Part shown: in pieces, positions 24,721 to 33,920 of the stretch
Layout: every line of letters begins with the position of its first letter
Numbering within the stretch: position 1 is the first letter of the stretch
DNA from: an uncultured Agathobacter sp.
Lineage (GTDB): Bacteria > Bacillota > Clostridia > Lachnospirales > Lachnospiraceae
DNA length: 48,289 bases
Direction: 5' to 3'
Assembly: GCA_934358675.1 (NCBI GenBank)
Contig: CAKRKX010000006.1
Location: forward strand, 1 to 48,289
The notes under the pieces: model-generated
The model's input: only the letters and a program-made list of their open reading frames with translations
Database searches by the model: none
Told to the model about the DNA's origin: nothing
Made by a program: the position numbers and the translations under genes

Positions 24721-25909
24721 TATTTGACCTCTCAACCTGAATTGCTGCAATTTCGCTGCGATTTTCCATCGCAGGCTTAAGTCCCGCACATTTACTGCAG
24801 AAATTTACATATCCCTTTTTATTATAGCGCAATCTAAATTCCAATAGTTCCCATTTATTTACATTTTGTTCTAAATCAAAATAGTTGTCTGGATCATCAT
24901 CAATAATTCCAGCCTTCATGGCATAATGCGCATAATTACAACCTGCTAATTTTCCATTTCTCAAAGTTGAAAACGGATTCCCACAGCACTCATAGAAATG
25001 CTGTAATTGCTGTTCTGAATCATCGCTATGATCAAATGTCTCATCATACAAACGCATCCATTTTTCAACATAATTATATATAATTTTCACATTATGCTGC
25101 TCAAGTTTTTCTTTTACCTGCGCATAAATTTCTCTTCCCTCCGGCAAAGCCGCTCTATAATCATCCAAATACAATGTCACATGATTTCTGGATAATACAT
25201 CGCATATTTCTTCGCTCGGAATAATTGTTCCATTTGTAATTGTTTCCAAGCGAATAATTTGATTCATATAATGATCCGCAATATACTGAATGATTTCTAC
25301 AAAGTCTTTGTACAAAAATGGTTCACCGCCGCTTAATTGAAAACGATAAATCAAATCAATCCGGCTAAAAAACGTATCAATGTCTCTCTTCACCTGTTCG
25401 ACAGGATCAACTATATGTTTCTTAATATATGGGTTGAAATTCAAGCAACTTTTACAATTCAAATCGCATATGGTACTAGGAATAAAGTTTTCGGAGATAA
25501 ACAGAACCTTCCCTGTTCGATTCAAATAATCTACAGGCAGCAAAGTATTAAGGAAAAATTCATATTCCCAAATAATTTTCCTCTCAACTCCACTATCAAG
25601 CAAAAACTGTTTCATATGTTTTGTATTATCTTCTTCCGCACATATTACAAAGAAGTCATCTTCTCTTCGGCTTCTAATATATTCTTCCGGTGCCAAAACC
25701 GGATATCCCTCATATCCCATCTGTTGCTTCTTTGTATCCCTGTCAATAACCACTAGTTCCCACGGAATCACATGATAGCTTGTATTTGCTAATTCTATTA
25801 TGTCGCGGGCAAACACCCCTGCTCCATAAATTACTAGAACCTCTTTTGATGATAACAAATCTTTTATGTCATCAAATTCATGTCCTTTCCTCGTCCATTT
25901 TAAGCTCAT
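24713..25909 (-). CDS. Rossmann-radical SAM fusion protein, copy B
   Basis: The 398-residue protein opens MSLKWTRKGHEFD, then VLVIYGAGVFARDI (about 25-38) and the turn VVIDRDTKK. The radical SAM core has C148-x3-C152-x2-C155 (CDLNCKSCLNF) and LSGGEPFLY. The C-terminal cysteines follow the C-x14-C-x-Y and CSKC pattern of the other two copies. I prefer ATG at 25909, which has AGAGG nine bases upstream; ATG at 25918 overlaps the previous stop but lies directly on that ribosome site. It sits between a GT4 and a GT2 gene with overlaps on both sides or nearly so, so it is made together with them. Confidence 0.85.
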   Translation of the reverse strand: MSLKWTRKGHEFDDIKDLLSSKEVLVIYGAGVFARDIIELANTSYHVIPWELVVIDRDTKKQQMGYEGYPVLAPEEYIRSRREDDFFVICAEEDNTKHMKQFLLDSGVERKIIWEYEFFLNTLLPVDYLNRTGKVLFISENFIPSTICDLNCKSCLNFNPYIKKHIVDPVEQVKRDIDTFFSRIDLIYRFQLSGGEPFLYKDFVEIIQYIADHYMNQIIRLETITNGTIIPSEEICDVLSRNHVTLYLDDYRAALPEGREIYAQVKEKLEQHNVKIIYNYVEKWMRLYDETFDHSDDSEQQLQHFYECCGNPFSTLRNGKLAGCNYAHYAMKAGIIDDDPDNYFDLEQNVNKWELLEFRLRYNKKGYVNFCSKCAGLKPAMENRSEIAAIQVERSNNE

Positions 25910-25914
25910 TGTTC

Positions 25915-27126
25915 TCATCCTCTCAATATCTCTTCATATACTGCAATGTGTTCATCAACGTATCTATTAAACTGATATTCTTGTTCTACCAACTGGCGGC
26001 ATTTCATGCTTCTCTGTTCTCTCAATTCTGTATTCTCACATAACTCCAATAATGCTTTTCCAAGTTCTCTTTCTGAACCTTTCTCTACTGCAATTCCACA
26101 TTCCGGAGACTCAGTTACATCTTCCAACACCGTTCCTTCAAAGCATACAAAAGCATTTCCCGCTGCCATGGATTCAATTGCCATCAGTCCAAACGTTTCC
26201 GCTAATGACGGCATCACAAAAATATCACAAGAAACAAGCAATTCTCGCATTTTTGCTTCATCATTAACCCATCCAAATTCGTATACATCAAATAGTTCTC
26301 TTATTCGTTCCGGTACTCTTCCATTTCCAACACTGAGTATTGCTACATGGCTTCTTATAGTTGTCAAAGCTTCCAATGCCTGATATAAAATATCACACCC
26401 CTTTATAGAATAGTTTTCAGCCCGATAACCAATTACTACCTTATCTGTACCGATTCCGTATTTATTTCTATATTCTATCTTTGAGTCAACATGAAATGCG
26501 TCACAGTTTACTCCAAATGGAATAATTTTACTTCGCTTGTTGTGTAAAGCCAGACTTTGTTTCACATATTCATTCGTAAAATTACTTCCCAAAATCAGGT
26601 AAGGCGATATATCTTCGTAAACACGTTTCTTTATTTCCCACATAAGACGTGAATTATCAATTTGCTGACTATAAAAAATTTCATTTTTTCTGTCACACAT
26701 TTCACATCCGGATTTCCATTTCTCACAGTCTAATGGATGTATGCATTTCCCTGTTAGAGGCCATAAGTCATGGATTGTTAATACACTCGGCTTAAGATTC
26801 ATCAAAAACGGATAATCAAATAAAGATACCATTCCATGCAATATATGATAATGCACAACATCAGCGCTTTTAAAACAATCCATGTTTGCAATCTTTAATG
26901 CATATGGATATAGCAAATCCGTTATCGACTCTTTTTTTTCTAGATACACAATTTCATTATGTAGTACCTCATCGTGCTGCAATTCTATAACAGATTCCAA
27001 ATTACTCTGTTTTTGCAAAACAAGTTGTTGGGCATGAATACCTCTTCTGTTTAACTCCACATGAAGATCATACCCATTAAAAGCCCGGCCAATCATATCC
27101 GACCAATTAACTTGTAGTATCTTCAT
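25915..27126 (-). CDS. GT4-family glycosyltransferase
   Basis: The 403-residue GT-B enzyme starts MKILQVNWSDMIGRAFNGYD. Its C-terminal half has the retaining GT4 signature ETFGLMAIESMAAG (the E-x7-E motif) and FGWVNDEAKMRELL. A cysteine-rich insert, CIHPLDCEKWKSGCEMC, is common in one GT4 subgroup of capsule and glycan clusters. It probably transfers a hexose or HexNAc from a nucleotide donor. It overlaps the upstream GT2 gene by 20 bases and nearly abuts the radical SAM gene downstream. Confidence 0.88.
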   Translation of the reverse strand: MKILQVNWSDMIGRAFNGYDLHVELNRRGIHAQQLVLQKQSNLESVIELQHDEVLHNEIVYLEKKESITDLLYPYALKIANMDCFKSADVVHYHILHGMVSLFDYPFLMNLKPSVLTIHDLWPLTGKCIHPLDCEKWKSGCEMCDRKNEIFYSQQIDNSRLMWEIKKRVYEDISPYLILGSNFTNEYVKQSLALHNKRSKIIPFGVNCDAFHVDSKIEYRNKYGIGTDKVVIGYRAENYSIKGCDILYQALEALTTIRSHVAILSVGNGRVPERIRELFDVYEFGWVNDEAKMRELLVSCDIFVMPSLAETFGLMAIESMAAGNAFVCFEGTVLEDVTESPECGIAVEKGSERELGKALLELCENTELREQRSMKCRQLVEQEYQFNRYVDEHIAVYEEILRG

Positions 27127-28732
27127 TCATTCGCGCTCCATAATCTCTAATCATATCATTAACCATTTCATTATTTGGAATATTATCACCTACACAATTC
27201 CCATATAACCCTTGCTGCAATTGATTCTTAATACCTTCATAATAATCAATCTCATTTCCTTGTACCCATGATTTCTTAAGAATATCTTGTATTTTCCTAT
27301 AGTCGGTCACATAACAGAATCCTTTTTCCTTAAACAGATTAACCAATCCTTCAGGATTTTTCTTTGCCACTATAATAAAGTTCTCCTCTTTGTCCAAACT
27401 TGTAACTTCATCGAAGGATAAACAGGACACTCCTCCCAAAAAGTAGCCGTGTTTAGATTCATCCATATCGCCAAATCCGGAAACTTCAATCCCATTCTCG
27501 CGAAGCAGATGATATAAACCAATACCATATTCTCCAGCGCAATAAATGTAGACCTTCAAACGATTTATGCGATACACTTCTTCTGAAAACAGATTTTGCA
27601 CAATTTCCTTATAATCCAAAATCTTCTTAAATCCATTCTCCTCTAAACTTCTTTTTGCCTCCTTGCCATTCAAAAGGCCAATACAGATTTCCATACAACA
27701 TCTTTCAGCAAGTGGTATGCTGTCCGGTTTTACACACTGTACGCCATCAATAAATGTCCCACTTTTTGACGAGTCATTATCCAAAAAGTATTCAACTGCT
27801 ATCCCATGCATTTTCAAGTCGTATAGTAATCGTCTGCCATATTGCCCTGCTCCCATAATAGATACTTTCCGATTATTCCAAGCAGTTCTATTTGTATCTG
27901 AAACCTTCCATTCCAAATATGGAGCTATCCAATTGGTTGTCTCCTTCTCCTGTACCAATACTCTTAATCGATAGTAGAAGTTATTGACGCTTCCACACAG
28001 CTTCATTCTTTCATCATCAGATAACATATCACAATAATCATACAACATTTGATTCCATTCTTCAGAATGACAACGAATTGTTTTACGTCCCTGTTCGATA
28101 TGCTCTCGGCTTACCATAAGCGGTTCATCAATGTAAATTGTTTTTCTTCCTCTCATAAGGTGAAAAAGAAAAACAGAGTCCTGTGTTGTTATTAATTGCG
28201 GATCATAGCCACCAACTCTTTCAAAATGGCTTTTGTGAAATAAGATAGTACTCCCATGAATACACTGAAAAAGAACTGGAAATACTCCATTTTCCATCAT
28301 TTCTGCAGAGTACATTTGACTCCAACACATTTCTTCCATCTTGCCAGATTCAACATGCAACACTTGATAATCCCCATGACAAATGCTCATTTCATTACCA
28401 CTCTCAACGATCGCTCTCATCTGTCTTTCAATCTTGTGAGGCAAATAATAGTCATCGTGTGAAAGCCATGCAAAATAGTCTCCTGTCATATGTTCAATCC
28501 CATAATTAACAGCAGTTGCTACTCCACCATTTTCCTTTTTATAATATTTGATTTTATTTCCATACGCCAGTGCGATTTTTTCAGTCGCGCCATTATCACA
28601 GGAACCATCGTTAACTACTATAATTTCACAGTTTTTATATGTTTGATTCAACGCACTATCAATTGCCGATGCTAAATAGTTTGCACCGTTATAAACAGGA
28701 ATAATAATTGAAACCTTTGGATTATTTTTCAT
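27107..28732 (-). CDS. GT2 glycosyltransferase with two C-terminal Rossmann modules
   Basis: The 541-residue protein has an N-terminal GT2 domain (KVSIIIPVYNGANYLASAI, VVNDGSCDNG, LSHDD, TTQDSVFLF). Two consecutive Rossmann-like modules follow: about 290-385 (VSIMGAGQYGRRLLYDL, YFLDNDSSKSGTF) and about 390-480 (VYIYCAGEYGIGLYHLL, GFGDMDESKHGYF). It is the only two-module member seen here. The tail beyond 485 is unassigned. It is preceded by radical SAM copy A (four bases) and followed by the GT4 gene (overlap). GGTGAT before the ATG serves as ribosome site. Confidence 0.85.
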   Translation of the reverse strand: MKNNPKVSIIIPVYNGANYLASAIDSALNQTYKNCEIIVVNDGSCDNGATEKIALAYGNKIKYYKKENGGVATAVNYGIEHMTGDYFAWLSHDDYYLPHKIERQMRAIVESGNEMSICHGDYQVLHVESGKMEEMCWSQMYSAEMMENGVFPVLFQCIHGSTILFHKSHFERVGGYDPQLITTQDSVFLFHLMRGRKTIYIDEPLMVSREHIEQGRKTIRCHSEEWNQMLYDYCDMLSDDERMKLCGSVNNFYYRLRVLVQEKETTNWIAPYLEWKVSDTNRTAWNNRKVSIMGAGQYGRRLLYDLKMHGIAVEYFLDNDSSKSGTFIDGVQCVKPDSIPLAERCCMEICIGLLNGKEAKRSLEENGFKKILDYKEIVQNLFSEEVYRINRLKVYIYCAGEYGIGLYHLLRENGIEVSGFGDMDESKHGYFLGGVSCLSFDEVTSLDKEENFIIVAKKNPEGLVNLFKEKGFCYVTDYRKIQDILKKSWVQGNEIDYYEGIKNQLQQGLYGNCVGDNIPNNEMVNDMIRDYGARMNEDTTS

Positions 28733-28735
28733 ACA

Positions 28736-29893
28736 TCACCTTTTTACCTGTATTGCAGGTGTAACAACATTATCATTAATAGCCATAAATCCTGCACATC
28801 TTTTGCAAAACTCTGTATAACCTTTCACATTATATCCCAAACGGAATTCCATCAATTCTTTCTTTCTTTCCGGGGTATAATCTTTAAAGTAAAATGCTTC
28901 ATCTTCCCTTTCTTCTGCAAATCCAGGCACCTGTGCATAGCAGGCATAACTACAAGCATATAGTCTGCCATGCTGAAAATCCTGCCACGGAATATTACAA
29001 CCCTGGAAATATTTCTGCAATCGTTCCTCACTCCAATCGGAATGATCCGTAGTAGTTGGCGCCAAATCAATCCAATAATCTACCTTATTTTCATCATATT
29101 CGATTCCATATTTCTGGAATCCTTCCGTCACTTTACGATAAGTTTCTCTCGTTTCCGGCAAAGCATCTCTGTAATCATCTAACGTTACCCTAATATCATA
29201 CTTGGCCAGTAACTGCATCATATCATCTGAGATATCAATTGTTCCGTTGGTAATGGTCTGGAAAAAATGCATTTTATGACGATAATTTTCTCCCACATAT
29301 TCCAGAACCTTCGCCAATTCCGGATAAATAAATGGTTCCCCCCCTGTAACCATAAACAGCATTGTATAGTCCACTACCGAAAAGAACTCATCAATATCCG
29401 CTTTCACGCTTTCAAAATCGAGAACCCGATGTTTTTTAATATATGGGGTAAAATTCAAACAGGCTTTACAGTTCAAGTTGCAACAGGAACTTGGTAAAAT
29501 TGCAGCAGCCGGAACATACATCTTGTCTAGACCATATACAAATTTCAAGGACATAAAAATTTCCATCGTATACAGATTTTCATTGTACTTATATCCAGCC
29601 GCAAACAATTGTTGAAAGAGTTTGCGTCTGTCATGTGCCGAAATACACAATACAATCGCCTCGTCTTTTTGAATCCGGACTTCTTCCAAGGGATAAATTG
29701 TCAAACCATCATGTTTTGTATGTTGCTTGCATGAATCATTGTCAATGAATCCGATTACCGTTTCCCCCATCTTTTTTAGTTCTTCGTATACTGCCTTTCC
29801 ATACATTCCCACACCAAAAAGATAAAATTTCTTTTTGGTTTTTAATATTTCATAAGTGCCATCAAATTCGTGCCCTTTATTTGTCCACTTCAT
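28736..29893 (-). CDS. Rossmann-radical SAM fusion protein, copy A
   Basis: The 385-residue protein begins MKWTNKGHEFD, followed by FYLFGVGMYGKAVYEEL (about 23-39) and GFIDNDSCK. The radical SAM motif is C138-x3-C142-x2-C145 (CNLNCKACLNF), with VTGGEPFIYP for SAM. The C-terminus has C-x14-C-x-Y and CKRC, like a SPASM-type site. The identical opening residues in all three copies suggest a shared docking or recognition element. GGAGAG lies before the start. It sits between the DUF1919-like gene and a GT2 gene. Confidence 0.87.
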   Translation of the reverse strand: MKWTNKGHEFDGTYEILKTKKKFYLFGVGMYGKAVYEELKKMGETVIGFIDNDSCKQHTKHDGLTIYPLEEVRIQKDEAIVLCISAHDRRKLFQQLFAAGYKYNENLYTMEIFMSLKFVYGLDKMYVPAAAILPSSCCNLNCKACLNFTPYIKKHRVLDFESVKADIDEFFSVVDYTMLFMVTGGEPFIYPELAKVLEYVGENYRHKMHFFQTITNGTIDISDDMMQLLAKYDIRVTLDDYRDALPETRETYRKVTEGFQKYGIEYDENKVDYWIDLAPTTTDHSDWSEERLQKYFQGCNIPWQDFQHGRLYACSYACYAQVPGFAEEREDEAFYFKDYTPERKKELMEFRLGYNVKGYTEFCKRCAGFMAINDNVVTPAIQVKR

Positions 29894-29910
29894 TTGTTTC
29901 TCTCCTTGCC

Positions 29911-30801
29911 TTATTCTTGTGATAGTTTTGTAATTGTCCCATCATATAATAGATCGATTAAATCTAAATATTGAAACTGTTCGCTTGGCAAACAAGCCAC
30001 TAGACTGCCAAAAGAATTGAATTGCTTCATTTCCTCGTGATAAAAATTAATTTGAACATTATTCCTTATTTCCGTTCTAAAAGGAGAAAAGGAAATGGAA
30101 TATCGTCCCCGTAGCTTACTAAAAGAAGTTAAGTATTCCATAGTTTCTGTACAAAACATAAGAAATACATTCTCCCAATTAATACGCTGTTTTCTCTCTT
30201 CCCATTTTTCTCTTGCTTCTTCAAAAGAAGAATAATGATCAAATCTAAGCGTTATATCTCCACACCTTGCCAAAGGAAATGGTTCGCTTCCAGTATTACA
30301 ATCCCCTATATACACTAATTCATTTTGCATATATTTCTGAGGAGACTGTAATAGTTTTAAATAATCATTTTCTGAGACCGACATATTGATTAGGGGCGAA
30401 TTAAATTCCAGTCCCAACATATGATATGTAAACCCACCCCAACAATTGTTCGCAAATATCGTTACATGTCGTTTTTTTATTTCCAAATATTTATCCAAAT
30501 TGTTATTTATAATGTGAATCACTCTATGATGCACCAGAATATCTTCATCAAATCCCCGGCTTGCAGCCTCTGCGACAATGCTATTAAAAACACTTCCATC
30601 TGCCATAATAAATACAATATCATAATGATCAGTCTGCAGCTTGTCCTTTGGTACATACGGGTATCCTGCAATTGTTGAAAAACAATCCACATTGGATGTA
30701 ATCCCACTTACCTTGATCTGATTTGTCAATTCCAGATATCGTATTCCTTGTAATTCATTTGTAAATACTTTTCCACTTCCCCAGATTAAACAGTTAAACA
30801 T
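29911..30801 (-). CDS. DUF1919-like glycan protein with N-terminal Rossmann-like segment
   Basis: The 296-residue protein begins MFNCLIWGSGKVFTNELQ, a glycine-rich Rossmann-like start. The second part resembles DUF1919 proteins found in exopolysaccharide clusters: ANNCWGGFTYHMLGLEFNSP, then NDYLKLLQSPQKYM, GDITLRFDHYSSFEEA and NVFLMFCTET. The biochemical role of DUF1919 is not established to my knowledge. I start it at 30801, with GAGGAAG upstream and an eight-base overlap with the previous GT2 gene; the frame extending to 30840 lies inside that gene. Confidence 0.75.
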   Translation of the reverse strand: MFNCLIWGSGKVFTNELQGIRYLELTNQIKVSGITSNVDCFSTIAGYPYVPKDKLQTDHYDIVFIMADGSVFNSIVAEAASRGFDEDILVHHRVIHIINNNLDKYLEIKKRHVTIFANNCWGGFTYHMLGLEFNSPLINMSVSENDYLKLLQSPQKYMQNELVYIGDCNTGSEPFPLARCGDITLRFDHYSSFEEAREKWEERKQRINWENVFLMFCTETMEYLTSFSKLRGRYSISFSPFRTEIRNNVQINFYHEEMKQFNSFGSLVACLPSEQFQYLDLIDLLYDGTITKLSQE

Positions 30802-31993
30802 TTGCCGCTTCCTCTTCATACATAGTTTTCTCAATATCACTCTTCAAAAGCACATCTCTCACCTGCAGCTGCTCCAGTTGCAGTAAAATGGTCTTACAAT
30901 TTCTGACTGCCACAATAACTGCCGCATCGTCATTGCTCTCCAACTCTTTTTCCGGCATATAACATGGTATTCCCTGAATCTTTTGTCCTTCTCTTAACGG
31001 ATTATTATCAAGGAATCCATCAACTCGAATTTCTCTTACCGCTAGTTCGTACAACACGCGCTTTCCGTATTGTCCTGCGCCAAATATATATACTTTCTTT
31101 GAATGCAACAAACCATGTAACGTTCTTTCATTGCAAAGATCCGCCTCGCATTTTTCGGATGTTGAGACAAGCGATTCTATTTCTTCATCTTCTAATTCAT
31201 AACTCCTTAAAAAGCCATTCATCCTTGTATAAAAACAAAACGTCGATCCCCAGATGGAAATAATCTCCTGATCGGACAGCTGCCCGATTAAGTTTTTGTA
31301 CAACCGACAGGTTTCCGGATAATAAGAAGGAATCGTATGATTTCCGGCCTCAGCATGCTCACGGACTTTGTATAATCGTTCCGGAACAAACAAGGATCTC
31401 TGTCCCCGAAATAACCGGAACCACATTTCAATATCCTGCACCGTTCTTAAGCCTTCATCAAACATCCCCACCCGGTCAAAATGTGACTTATGGATCAACG
31501 CGCAACATGCATGGATCTGCAGCTGCAATACACTAAACACAGAATTCGTTAACTGCTCAATGGTATAGGTCTTACTGAAATCCGTCGGTGTATAGGTTCC
31601 GGTCGCCTCGTCGTAGAAGTCATACTCACACTGAACAAGTTTCGTTAGACTACCGGATTCCATGATTGCCTGAACTTCCCGCTCCACCTTATTCGGATAA
31701 TAGACATCGTCATGCGAAAGCCACGAGAAATACTCCCCCGTCATCTGACGGATTCCCATATTTAACGCACTCGCTACTCCACCGTTTTCCTTTTTAAAAT
31801 ATCGGATCCGATCTCCGTATGATAATGCGATTGTCTCCGTCTTACCTTCATCACAGGAACCATCATTGATAACCAGTATTTCACAGTTTGGATACGTCTG
31901 CGCTAAGGCACTGTCTATCGCTTCTTGTAAATAATTACTTCCGTTATATACCGGAATGATAATCGAAACCTTCGGTTGCATTTGTTGCTTCAT
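30794..31993 (-). CDS. GT2 glycosyltransferase with C-terminal Rossmann module
   Basis: This 399-residue paralogue of the GT2 genes at 23506 and 27107 has PKVSIIIPVYNGSNYLQEAI, VINDGSCDEG, LSHDD and TVQDIEMWF in the GT2 domain. A single Rossmann-like module follows at about residues 295-390 (VYIFGAGQYGKRVLYEL, GFLDNNPLREGQ). Base composition here is already closer to the flanks than in the copies further left. It starts three bases after the LicD gene. Confidence 0.86.
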   Translation of the reverse strand: MKQQMQPKVSIIIPVYNGSNYLQEAIDSALAQTYPNCEILVINDGSCDEGKTETIALSYGDRIRYFKKENGGVASALNMGIRQMTGEYFSWLSHDDVYYPNKVEREVQAIMESGSLTKLVQCEYDFYDEATGTYTPTDFSKTYTIEQLTNSVFSVLQLQIHACCALIHKSHFDRVGMFDEGLRTVQDIEMWFRLFRGQRSLFVPERLYKVREHAEAGNHTIPSYYPETCRLYKNLIGQLSDQEIISIWGSTFCFYTRMNGFLRSYELEDEEIESLVSTSEKCEADLCNERTLHGLLHSKKVYIFGAGQYGKRVLYELAVREIRVDGFLDNNPLREGQKIQGIPCYMPEKELESNDDAAVIVAVRNCKTILLQLEQLQVRDVLLKSDIEKTMYEEEAANV

Positions 31994-31996
31994 AGA

Positions 31997-32851
31997 TTAC
32001 TTCATTTCCTTCTCTAACTCCGGCTCAACCAATTGCAAGGTTGACACGGTCAAATGTGGAACCTGTTTTTCCTTTGGAGGCAGCGTCATATAGTCTCCAT
32101 AGTAAGTCGATAAGTACAAATCATATTTTTTAAAACACGGAAATTTGTATCCCTCAAATTCCAATTCTATCATTTCATCGAAGCACTCTCTTGGCAGACC
32201 GTAACGACAATGTTTCGGATATTCCAATGTGTAGTGACTGATCAATTCGGTTCTGGTCCGGCTAAGTGGCGCTGCCAGGCAATTACGAATATGAAAAACC
32301 AGATTTCTCGGTATCTTACTAAGTCCCCGGTAAGCGCATCGCAGAATCGGATTGGACTCATTCTGCTTTCCCACTTCCGAATATAGCACTTTGCGTACAA
32401 GAAAACAGGCAAAATGATGGAGTCTCCGGCTGGTAAATCCATCCGGAACATTATCTACAACAAAGATATCCATAAAAACTCCCGTATTCTGTTTTAAATG
32501 TTCCTGACCCAGACGAATAAATTTCGTCCCTTTGCGGCGAAACTTGGCGTATCCCCAGCGGTATCCCGGATCGGTACGGTAATCCTGAAAGAAGAAACGC
32601 GTAGTGTCAAGATCTCTGGCACATGCCTTACGGAATTTCACATACTCTTCCCTCAACATGATCACGTCAATATCATCATCCCACGGAATAAATCCTTTGT
32701 GGCGAACTGCACCAAGCAAAGTCCCGCCATCCAGGGAATACCTGATCCCATATTTTTTGCAAATGCGATCCATCTCGATCAGCATTTCCAACTCAACTCT
32801 CTGTAATTGTTTCAGTTCGCCGCCTGTAATCTCATAAGCCTGCTTCATCAT
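31997..32851 (-). CDS. LicD-family phosphotransferase
   Basis: The 284-residue protein contains the LicD core: LLIEMDRICKKYGIRYSLDGG-type opening, then GTLLGAVRHKGFIPWDDDIDV with the conserved DDDID metal-binding acids. A tail follows with the Y-L-S-x-x-Y-G-D-Y-M-x-L-P-P segment typical of the family. LicD proteins move phosphocholine or a similar phospho-alcohol from a CDP donor to a sugar. Directly downstream of an LicC-like nucleotidyltransferase and a HisC-like enzyme, it probably attaches the phospho-amino-alcohol those enzymes make. Confidence 0.9.
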   Translation of the reverse strand: MMKQAYEITGGELKQLQRVELEMLIEMDRICKKYGIRYSLDGGTLLGAVRHKGFIPWDDDIDVIMLREEYVKFRKACARDLDTTRFFFQDYRTDPGYRWGYAKFRRKGTKFIRLGQEHLKQNTGVFMDIFVVDNVPDGFTSRRLHHFACFLVRKVLYSEVGKQNESNPILRCAYRGLSKIPRNLVFHIRNCLAAPLSRTRTELISHYTLEYPKHCRYGLPRECFDEMIELEFEGYKFPCFKKYDLYLSTYYGDYMTLPPKEKQVPHLTVSTLQLVEPELEKEMK

Positions 32852-32863
32852 CCAATCTACCCT

Positions 32864-33916
32864 TTATTCCGTCTCAATCTTAATAAATGCATCCCAGAAT
32901 TTCTGCATCACTTCAGGACTTCCCGTGGTGATACGAATCCATTCTTTCAGCAGCTGGTTATGATAGGTTTTGATCAGGATCTTATCTTCCCGTAACTTAG
33001 CCGCAACTTCTTTCGGATCCCTGTGCGTTCGGATTAATACATAATTTCCGTATTTTCCCAGATGTTCATATCCATGTCGCATCAGTTGGTCACACAGATA
33101 CTGTTTTCCCTGCTCCTGAATATCTGCAAGCCTTTGCAGCATTTCCGGATTCTTCAACAATTCCGTGGCAAACAGAATACCGATGGTATTGACATTGTAA
33201 CTGCCTTCTGCATTCTCTATATATTGAATCAGTTCCGGATTTCCAAGTATGTACCCTACTCGAAGTCCCGCTAAGGAACACAATTTGGAAAAGGTACGCA
33301 GAATCAACACATTATTGTATTGTTTTGTCAGCGCAACCTGTGATGCGACTCCAAACGGAACATAAGCTTCATCAATAAAGACCAGTGCGCCAACCTCTTG
33401 CGACCGGTTAATGATCCGTTCATATTCATCCTCACTGTATTCGCTTCCGATTGGACTGTTTGGATTCAGCAATACGACTACATTTGTATTCTCGTCGATA
33501 CGATTGATAACATCCTCTACATGAACCTGAAACGTCTCATCATATGCAGCTGCATCTAATGTAACGCCTTTCATTTCCGCATAAATACGATACATCTCGA
33601 AGCTCGGTGTCACTGCGACAACCTTGCCGCCTTCCCTTGTAAATGCTTCAAACATGAGCTTGATTCCCTCGTCCGATCCATTCGTCAGGGTAACCGCCTC
33701 CGGCGCAAGACCTTCCTTTTCTGCGATCAGTTCGATCAGTTCGTCCTTATGCGGATACCCGGAAATCGTTAGCGGATTGATCTTATCGAAAGTCTGCTTC
33801 ACAAACGCCTCCGGCAGTCCTTCCGGATTCTCATTCATGTCAAGCCACAGATAACCGGTTCGGTCTTCATGATCCTTCACTCTTTTTATTTTCTGTAAAT
33901 AAGGATTGATATACAT
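32864..33916 (-). CDS. HisC/CobD-like PLP-dependent enzyme (aminotransferase or decarboxylase)
   Basis: This 350-residue fold-type I PLP enzyme has GYLWLDMNENPEG near the start, LTNGSDEGIKL, LLNPNSPIGS, DEAYVPFG, and the PLP lysine in TFSKLCSLAGLRVGY. The family includes histidinol-phosphate aminotransferase and CobD threonine-phosphate decarboxylase. Position between a nucleotidyltransferase and LicD makes an amino-acid- or amino-alcohol-phosphate substrate more likely than histidine synthesis. I start it at 33916 (MYINPYLQ) with AGGAAG upstream, four bases after the previous stop; the longer frame overlaps the neighbour by 100 bases. Confidence 0.82.
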   Translation of the reverse strand: MYINPYLQKIKRVKDHEDRTGYLWLDMNENPEGLPEAFVKQTFDKINPLTISGYPHKDELIELIAEKEGLAPEAVTLTNGSDEGIKLMFEAFTREGGKVVAVTPSFEMYRIYAEMKGVTLDAAAYDETFQVHVEDVINRIDENTNVVVLLNPNSPIGSEYSEDEYERIINRSQEVGALVFIDEAYVPFGVASQVALTKQYNNVLILRTFSKLCSLAGLRVGYILGNPELIQYIENAEGSYNVNTIGILFATELLKNPEMLQRLADIQEQGKQYLCDQLMRHGYEHLGKYGNYVLIRTHRDPKEVAAKLREDKILIKTYHNQLLKEWIRITTGSPEVMQKFWDAFIKIETE

Positions 33917-33920
33917 TCTA

